64,000 bases of DNA. Source: a virus. A program made the translations under genes and the position numbers. The notes beneath the pieces were generated by a model. The model searched no databases, was not told the DNA's origin, and worked only from the letters and a program-made list of their open reading frames with translations. The stretch is from IMG/VR virus record IMGVR_UViG_3300007539_000013, positions 1-64,000 of that record. One strand, 5' to 3'. Of the stretch, positions 60,265 to 64,000 are shown piece by piece (the stretch's first letter is position 1; each line of letters opens with the position of its first letter).

Positions 60265-60785
60265 GGTCTGCTGGCGAGTTCAGGAAAGAGCTACAGAAAT
60301 CTTATTTTTCAGTAGCAAAAGTTGCTGAGTATTTTAGAAGATTTCAAGGGATGCAGGTTCAGGTGCTTCCTAATCTTGAACTTCCAGATGGAGAAAAGAA
60401 TCGTCATCTTTACAGGGATGACGGAGACCTACTTGTAACATTCCCAGTAGAGGTAAAGAGGTCTGACATTCATACATGGACTGGGAGGCATGATTTCCCT
60501 TTCGCTAATGTACATGTAATGTCCGTTAAGCAATGGGATCAACTTAGAACAAAGCCAATCTATGTAGTTTTTGTAGATCAATACAACAGATCGGCTGCGG
60601 TCATTGAGGGATCAACCAAGGAGCAATGGAAGGTTATAGCCCAGAAAGACAAAGATGGGGTTCGTGATGCATATGTGTGCCCAAAGCATCTTTGTGAATT
60701 CATAAACCTTTCAGAAATATTTGAGGAGGATACGAAGCAACCTCCCGTATTAACCAAGGAGGCGCAAGCCTCCTTCGGTTTTTGA
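60261..60785 (+). CDS. Putative PD-(D/E)XK endonuclease, 174 aa
   Basis: An acidic-ExK pattern DGDLLVTFPVEVKR (Asp56, Glu64, Lys66) fits the metal site of PD-(D/E)XK nucleases such as resolvases. A following HTWTGRHDFPFANVHVM block adds basic contacts. It is coupled to dnaB by an ATGA-type overlap and is followed by a terminator. It may act as a resolvase, replacing the broken RusA-like gene; this is inference. Confidence 0.6.
   Translation: MRSAGEFRKELQKSYFSVAKVAEYFRRFQGMQVQVLPNLELPDGEKNRHLYRDDGDLLVTFPVEVKRSDIHTWTGRHDFPFANVHVMSVKQWDQLRTKPIYVVFVDQYNRSAAVIEGSTKEQWKVIAQKDKDGVRDAYVCPKHLCEFINLSEIFEEDTKQPPVLTKEAQASFGF
60756..60783 (+). terminator. Rho-independent terminator overlapping the end of the nuclease gene
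   Basis: AAGGAGGC-GCAA-GCCTCCTT stem-loop (60756-60775) followed by CGGTTTTTG. The stem lies in the last ten codons of the nuclease gene and the T-run contains its stop. It separates the replication operon from the SSB gene. Confidence 0.85.
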
Positions 60786-60806
60786 ACCATAAACCAAAAA
60801 CTAAAA

Positions 60807-61139
60807 ATGCTAGGAGAAATATACACAAACATCATAGGAACGTCGGTTGCGGAAGCGGAACCAAAAGAAATCAATGGAAAGGATGGCACTAGAACGCTAG
60901 TGGTTCTCAGACTTGCGATTAACGAAAAAGTAGGAAGCGGAGAAAGAACTTCTTATATTACTGTTAATTCCTGGAGGGATAAGCTCAACGACAAGTTGAT
61001 GCAGCTAGAACTCAAAGGTAAAAATCTGAAAATCAGAGGCCCTCTTCACATTGAAGAATGGGAGAAGGATGGTCATAAGTTTCAGAAACCGGTTGTGACC
61101 ATGGACAACCTAACATTCTTAGACAAGAAAGATGCTTAG
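60807..61139 (+). CDS. ssb: Single-stranded DNA-binding protein (OB fold)
   Basis: 110 residues: LGEIYTNIIGTSVAEAEP, LVVLRLAINEKVGSGERTSY, ITVNSWRDKLNDKLMQLELK and NLKIRGPLHIEEW follow the SSB/OB-fold layout. The long acidic C-terminal tail of cellular SSB is missing; it ends DNLTFLDKKDA. It protects single-stranded phage DNA. Translation starts after an A-rich stretch without a clear Shine-Dalgarno. Its stop overlaps a minus-strand gene by four bases. Confidence 0.8.
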   Translation: MLGEIYTNIIGTSVAEAEPKEINGKDGTRTLVVLRLAINEKVGSGERTSYITVNSWRDKLNDKLMQLELKGKNLKIRGPLHIEEWEKDGHKFQKPVVTMDNLTFLDKKDA

Positions 61140-61326
61140 GCGTGTCTTTCGATTTGTCTATTTTCTTCCCAGGCGGGTGCGTCCTTTGTGGCGCACTCTT
61201 CTGGTGTGGGGTCGCATTTCTCGGATATTCGTTCGTGGTGGGTTGGAGAAGGTGAATCGTAAAAACGAGCTAAAGCCAAACAAGTCTCCGTTTCCACGCT
61301 ATCCATATCATCGTTGACTTTACACA
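61136..61326 (-). CDS. Small hypothetical acidic protein, 62 aa
   Basis: Starts three bases downstream of dyad element copy 12 read in its usual gene orientation, which supports it over the overlapping plus-strand frame. Sequence MCKVNDDMDSVETETCLALA then CDPTPEECATKDAPAWEE; four or more Cys. It overlaps ssb tail-to-tail by four bases. Unknown function. Confidence 0.55.
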
Positions 61327-61329
61327 TAA

Positions 61330-61353
61330 AGTAACACATAACTTCGTGTAACA
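61330..61353. promoter_or_regulatory. 24-bp TGTWACA dyad element, copy 12 (divergent)
   Basis: Minus strand: TGTTACACGAA, six bases (GTTATG), TGTTACT, three bases, then ATG at 61326. On the plus strand the same element ends one base before an ATG at 61355. It thus sits exactly between two divergent small genes. Confidence 0.75.
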
Positions 61354-61354
61354 G

Positions 61355-61444
61355 ATGTGGGCAATTCTATTCTTTCTTATATTGGTATTATTTTGTGGGT
61401 TTTTATATGTGGGATCTGAAAACGATAATTCGGATGAACAATGA
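61355..61444 (+). CDS. Membrane peptide, 29 aa
   Basis: MWAILFFLILVLFCGFLYVG then a short acidic tail NDNSDEQ: one membrane helix with its C-terminus probably in the cytoplasm or periplasm. The ATG is one base after dyad element copy 12, and its stop overlaps the HNH gene start (ATGA). Small phage membrane peptides often inhibit or depolarise the host membrane, but no role is shown. Confidence 0.55.
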   Translation: MWAILFFLILVLFCGFLYVGSENDNSDEQ

Positions 61445-61722
61445 AGCGTTCAGGGCCTTTAAAAAGAAAAACCCCACTAAGGCGTGTATCGAAGCGTCGA
61501 TCGAAAGAAATGAAGGAATATGGGATCCTGAGAAAGGAATTTTTGGAAAGGTTACCTATCTGCGAAGTGTGTATGAAGGAGAAATCGACAGACATCCACC
61601 ACAAGGCGGGCCGGGGGAAACACTACCTTGATGTAGAGTCTTGGTTATCCACCTGTAGGGGTTGTCATGACAAAATACATCGTGAGCCTAAGTGGGCTAG
61701 GGAAAAGGGATTTTTGATATAA
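61441..61722 (+). CDS. HNH endonuclease, 93 aa
   Basis: A basic N-terminus with KRKTPLRRVSKRRSKEM. Zinc-binding CEVC at 41-44 pairs with CRGC at 72-75. The catalytic DIHHKAG (51-57) precedes an SW...H region. This is a complete HNH finger of the free-standing phage type, which makes double-strand breaks or aids packaging. ATGA and TAATG overlaps link it to both neighbours. Confidence 0.85.
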   Translation: MKRSGPLKRKTPLRRVSKRRSKEMKEYGILRKEFLERLPICEVCMKEKSTDIHHKAGRGKHYLDVESWLSTCRGCHDKIHREPKWAREKGFLI

Positions 61723-61892
61723 TGGGTATTAATATAGAAGATCAAAACTCTGAGCATTACTACATAAACCCTCGTAATGTGGTTTATGTGAAGCAACGAG
61801 ATAAGTTTTGGAAAATCTTACTGGTTGGAGGGGAAGTTGTAATAACTAAAAACTCAGAAGGAGCTAAAGCTATAATCAAAGCAATTAAGTGA
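61722..61892 (+). CDS. Small hypothetical protein, 56 aa
   Basis: MGINIEDQNSEHYYINPRNV then VYVKQRDKFWKILLVGGEVV: a small beta-barrel-like protein. It starts in the HNH stop (TAATG) and ends overlapping the 2OG oxygenase GTG (GTGA). Conserved-looking codon use and coupling support it. Function unknown. Confidence 0.6.
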   Translation: MGINIEDQNSEHYYINPRNVVYVKQRDKFWKILLVGGEVVITKNSEGAKAIIKAIK

Positions 61893-62635
61893 ACTTACTT
61901 AGTTTAGTTAATCAAGAAAGCGCTACTTATGTGATGAAGAATCACATGTTGCTCTACCCTTCTGACTGGATGCTTGAACCTGAATTAGTCAAAGCAATCA
62001 AGGCAGATAAGCCTATGGTAAAAACCTGTATTATGGAAGGTGTGCCTAATGACCTAACACCCGATAAGTTAAGGGTTCTGGATCATGTAAATCATGTAGG
62101 CCACGACATATATACTATGCCACTATTTAGTAAGGAATTCGTAATGATGATTACGGATGAAATTAAAAATATTCAGGCAGAGGGTCTATTTGAGGTGAAC
62201 CCTGATGAGGCAGAGGAAGTACAAATAAAAGAGTTTGTATTAAAGTATAGATGTCCTGGTTGGTATCTATCTATGATGCAGTTATTCATGTCCCATATAA
62301 ATGTGGTACTTGGATCACTATACGGAAGAATAATGTATGACGGTGTTATACAGCTTGCCAACTATAACCCTAGGGGTGTTGTGCAGACATCATGGCATCA
62401 TGACGGTGACTCTGACTTTACTATAGTAGTTCCCTTAAATACAGGTGACTACAAAGGTGGTGGCACTGACTTTTTTAATAGGGTTACTGTACCTGCCCTA
62501 CCTAATGGTAATGCTTTAATATTTCCAGCACAAGGAATGTTGCATCGCGGTATGCCTGTCGAATCAGGAGATAGATACCTATTGGTATTTTGGATGCGAA
62601 GAAGACCACTAAATCCAGGAGTGAATCCAGAATGA
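61889..62635 (+). CDS. 2OG-Fe(II) dioxygenase
   Basis: 248 residues. The jelly-roll C-terminal domain carries the iron ligands His170, Asp172 (SWHHDGDS) and His219 (MLHRG). Arg229 (GDRYLL) binds 2-oxoglutarate. It hydroxylates an unknown protein or nucleotide substrate. GTG start overlaps the previous stop. Phage members of this family are known, but substrates vary. A possible role is in DNA-base modification, given the DpdA-like gene, but nothing directly links the two. Confidence 0.8.
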   Translation: MNLLSLVNQESATYVMKNHMLLYPSDWMLEPELVKAIKADKPMVKTCIMEGVPNDLTPDKLRVLDHVNHVGHDIYTMPLFSKEFVMMITDEIKNIQAEGLFEVNPDEAEEVQIKEFVLKYRCPGWYLSMMQLFMSHINVVLGSLYGRIMYDGVIQLANYNPRGVVQTSWHHDGDSDFTIVVPLNTGDYKGGGTDFFNRVTVPALPNGNALIFPAQGMLHRGMPVESGDRYLLVFWMRRRPLNPGVNPE

Positions 62636-62703
62636 TTGATATTTTTTTATGGGCGATTTTTGCGATCGCCGGAATTATAATACTAGACGAAATACTACAT
62701 TAA
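62632..62703 (+). CDS. Membrane peptide, 23 aa
   Basis: MIDIFLWAIFAIAGIIILDE then ILH: a single hydrophobic helix with acidic ends. The start overlaps the oxygenase stop (ATGA) and the stop lies one base before the next ATG. Second tiny membrane peptide in this block. Confidence 0.5.
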   Translation: MIDIFLWAIFAIAGIIILDEILH

Positions 62704-62704
62704 A

Positions 62705-62968
62705 ATGAGCGAAGAACAAAAAACAGAAACCAAACCAGAACCAGCATTATTTGAGGTACTTCTCCAAGTAATTGGAGATATTGCAAATAAGCAAAACCTT
62801 ACTCTTCCTGATGTGCTTGGGCACCTTGAGTTGTGCAAGAAGTCAGCGATTGACCAGGTAATTGCACACCAACAACAGAAGATGGCTGCAGCTTCCGAGT
62901 CATCCGAAGGTGACGACAAGCAGGAGCCAGAGGTCGTAACCCCCGAAGTAGTCGAGGATAAAGCCTAA
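62705..62968 (+). CDS. Acidic phage protein, 87 aa
   Basis: A helical middle (LFEVLLQVIGDIANKQNLTL then PDVLGHLELCKKSAIDQV) lies between acidic ends (SEEQKTETKPEP; SSEGDDKQEPEVVTPE). Its last 170 bases overlap the SWIM gene on the other strand. Both frames look coding, so either is real with some doubt. Unknown function. Confidence 0.6.
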   Translation: MSEEQKTETKPEPALFEVLLQVIGDIANKQNLTLPDVLGHLELCKKSAIDQVIAHQQQKMAAASESSEGDDKQEPEVVTPEVVEDKA

Positions 62969-63095
62969 ATTTAAAGTGTTCGCAAGAACACTCTCCGTAC
63001 CCATCAAACTCATCTAGGTCTACTAGGTGTACATTACTTGGATTGGTCAAGCTCGTTAGGAGATACCTACGGGCTTCCATCCATTTAATATTCAA
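62799..63095 (-). CDS. SWIM zinc-finger protein, 98 aa
   Basis: TTG start with a perfect AAGGAGG seven bases upstream. The SWIM ligands are CSC at 36-38 and CRH at 60-62 (CxC-x21-CxH). The N-terminal domain (EARRYLLTSLTNPSNVHLVD, GYGECSCEHFKF) reads as a typical small phage SWIM protein. SWIM fingers bind DNA or proteins. Its C-terminal half is antisense to the 87-residue plus-strand gene. It closes a five-gene minus-strand operon. Confidence 0.65.
   Translation of the reverse strand: MNIKWMEARRYLLTSLTNPSNVHLVDLDEFDGYGECSCEHFKFRLYPRLLRGLRPLAPACRHLRMTRKLQPSSVVGVQLPGQSLTSCTTQGAQAHQEE
62975..62992. other. GCAA-loop hairpin between convergent genes
   Basis: AGTGTTC-GCAA-GAACACT, a perfect 7-bp stem with a GNRA tetraloop seven bases after the plus-strand acidic gene. 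No T-run follows, so it is at most a weak plus-strand terminator or an RNA-stability element. It encodes the SWIM cysteines on the minus strand. Confidence 0.5.
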
Positions 63096-63096
63096 A

Positions 63097-63246
63097 CTAT
63101 TCCTCCTTGGATTTTTTCCACCCTTCTAAGAATGCCATTTGGACATAGTATTTCAACATTATTGGACTGAATTCGTTCTCGAAATCAGTTTGATCCTTGT
63201 AAATCTGGAATGCCTTGACGAATTTGCAATGTTCGCCATCGGACAT
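63097..63246 (-). CDS. Small hypothetical protein, 49 aa
   Basis: MSDGEHCKFVKAFQIYKDQT then a helical end. I prefer the ATG at 63246, because a longer reading to 63324 overlaps the Cys-rich gene in another frame. The stop is one base before the SWIM gene start. Function unknown. Confidence 0.55.
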   Translation of the reverse strand: MSDGEHCKFVKAFQIYKDQTDFENEFSPIMLKYYVQMAFLEGWKKSKEE

Positions 63247-63260
63247 ATTGACCGTATGGT

Positions 63261-63401
63261 TTAACCCTTGCGGTTTTTGTATGCTACCTTGGCAAGCTCC
63301 AGGTCTGGGGATTTGTTCTTCCATACCTTTGGTTTCATTGCTTTTTCGACACGACCCTTAGTCTTGTCTTTTACTCTGCAAAAATCACAACAACTACTCA
63401 T
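63261..63401 (-). CDS. Small Cys-containing basic protein, 46 aa
   Basis: MSSCCDFCRVKDKTKGRVEK then a basic helix, ending KVAYKNRKG. CCxxC could bind a metal. The ATG overlaps the stop of the upstream Cys-rich gene (ATGA) and GAGAGGT gives a ribosome site. It was too short for ordinary length cut-offs. Confidence 0.6.
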   Translation of the reverse strand: MSSCCDFCRVKDKTKGRVEKAMKPKVWKNKSPDLELAKVAYKNRKG

Positions 63402-63658
63402 TTCTTACCTCTCATTGATTTTTTGCCACGGCACTTCCACTTCTTACGGGAAAGATCATTTGGACATGGTGGTTTTTTACACTTTTTAATACCGGCTGAG
63501 CGCGCGCAGTAGGCATCTGCCTTACTGGTGCCAGGCCTAATACGATCTTTGCCGTCCTTGGCTTTTCCTGCCTGTCCGTAGCTTACTTTTCGCTTTCTTC
63601 CTGTTTTTGGGTTTCGCACTACTTTTGCGAACCGCTTTCCCTTTGCTGGCTTTGCCAT
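63398..63658 (-). CDS. Basic Cys-rich conserved phage protein, 86 aa
   Basis: Highly basic, with YCARSAGIKKCKKPPCPNDL followed by SRKKWKCRGK. This block recurs in many marine phage and giant-virus small proteins (a DUF6321-type pattern, from memory). The four cysteines could bind zinc. It may be virion-associated or bind nucleic acid. Function not known. Confidence 0.7.
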   Translation of the reverse strand: MAKPAKGKRFAKVVRNPKTGRKRKVSYGQAGKAKDGKDRIRPGTSKADAYCARSAGIKKCKKPPCPNDLSRKKWKCRGKKSMRGKK

Positions 63659-63675
63659 GATACCCTCCCATAATG

Positions 63676-64000
63676 TTATTTTGTTAAATGGTTTTCCATT
63701 TTGTCGCGCAATCTGTCTAATTCTTTTTCAAGATACTTAAGTCGCTCAAATTGTTGATGGTCTGAAGTAATTGGCATATCTTGCATTTCCACTAGGTGAT
63801 CTAGGTCGCTCTTGGCTTGCTCTGCAAATTTCTCGATATGCATCATGCGAGCAGATAGATCACCGAGCATAGTTCCCTCGTGCTGCACTCGATCCAATCC
63901 ATTATCAAGCGTAGTGAGCTTGTTCCAAATAACCGAGTAGCCCCAGACCGCCGTACCAACAATAGCAATGACCTTCGCCATAAAAGCGAGGTTTGCTTTG
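63676..64000 (-). CDS. Coiled-coil membrane-anchored protein, partial at window edge
   Basis: A hydrophobic N-terminal segment (KVIAIVGTAVWGYSVIW) is followed by a coiled coil (MEDWH-free, charged helix) ending in LEKELDRLRDKMENHLTK. There is an ATG at 63981 but no ribosome site, and the frame stays open to the edge with compatible residues (KANLAF), so the real start probably lies outside. One membrane anchor plus coil resembles i-spanin or phage lysis accessory proteins; uncertain. Confidence 0.6.
   Translation of the reverse strand, partial: KANLAFMAKVIAIVGTAVWGYSVIWNKLTTLDNGLDRVQHEGTMLGDLSARMMHIEKFAEQAKSDLDHLVEMQDMPITSDHQQFERLKYLEKELDRLRDKMENHLTK

Noticed and set aside
61132-61317. Plus-strand 61-residue arginine-rich gene
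   Set aside because: It lies antisense to the 62-residue minus-strand gene that starts beside a regulatory element; its composition looks like a reverse reading.
61395-61631. Plus-strand 78-residue gene
   Set aside because: It overlaps the membrane peptide and the HNH gene, which has clear catalytic residues and coupling, so this frame is a shadow.

Overview
The window reads as one contiguous piece of a temperate, podovirus-like tailed phage genome of a bacterium, AT-leaning by eye. It carries small and large terminase, portal, scaffold, a 640-residue major capsid protein, adaptor- and nozzle-like tail proteins and a set of internal or ejection-type proteins. I see no tape measure, sheath or baseplate genes. 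Temperate lifestyle is shown by two tyrosine integrases, an excisionase-like protein and a truncated tRNA-Arg(ACG) 3' end (54540-54600) beside the second integrase. Phage genes lie on both sides of that tRNA fragment, so it looks like attP in a free or circularly assembled phage rather than an integrated prophage. The host is not identifiable; the second integrase's RHSF box vaguely recalls Planctomycetes/Verrucomicrobia integrases, which is weak inference.

Layout. (1) 1-4.3 kb, plus strand: the tail of a SNF2-type helicase cut by the window edge, a tightly packed operon of small hypothetical genes, and a TGT/DpdA-like transglycosylase that may put a 7-deazaguanine into phage DNA. (2) 4.3-5.6 kb: a 213-bp leader region and integrase 1. 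(3) 5.7-53.3 kb, minus strand: the late region. Read in the direction of transcription it runs: two small genes, small and large terminase, two small genes, portal, scaffold, capsid, terminator, a small membrane protein, fibre genes, a membrane protein with an embedded Rz1-like lipoprotein frame, adaptor, fibre, nozzle, a 1556-residue adhesin with an integrin-type propeller, more fibre genes, an acetyltransferase, four internal-virion-type proteins, a 4042-residue polyvalent giant, a metallophosphoesterase and small genes. (4) 53.4-55.2 kb: integrase 2, attP, a membrane protein and a ribbon-helix-helix regulator. (5) 55.3-61.1 kb, plus strand: early replication and recombination genes (Xis-like, ParB-like, annealing protein, Cas4-like nuclease, RusA-like frames, initiator, DnaB, nuclease, SSB). 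(6) 61.1-64 kb: small accessory genes on both strands, including HNH, 2OG-Fe(II) oxygenase, SWIM-finger and Cys-rich proteins.

The most striking non-coding signal is a 24-bp element, in gene orientation WGTWACACGAW-N6-TGTWACA. I found it about a dozen times, mostly 0-16 bp before the first gene of a transcription unit (including capsid, fibre, integrase and small-gene units), and once as a four-unit array with exact 17-bp phasing. It is probably the phage's own promoter or a stoperator-like repressor site. A cluster of four palindromes inside the initiator gene resembles the lambda arrangement, where ori lies inside gene O. No stretch longer than about 300 bases lacks a gene. The main gaps are 4285-4522, 46197-46360, 54412-54600 and 55143-55264, each described below.
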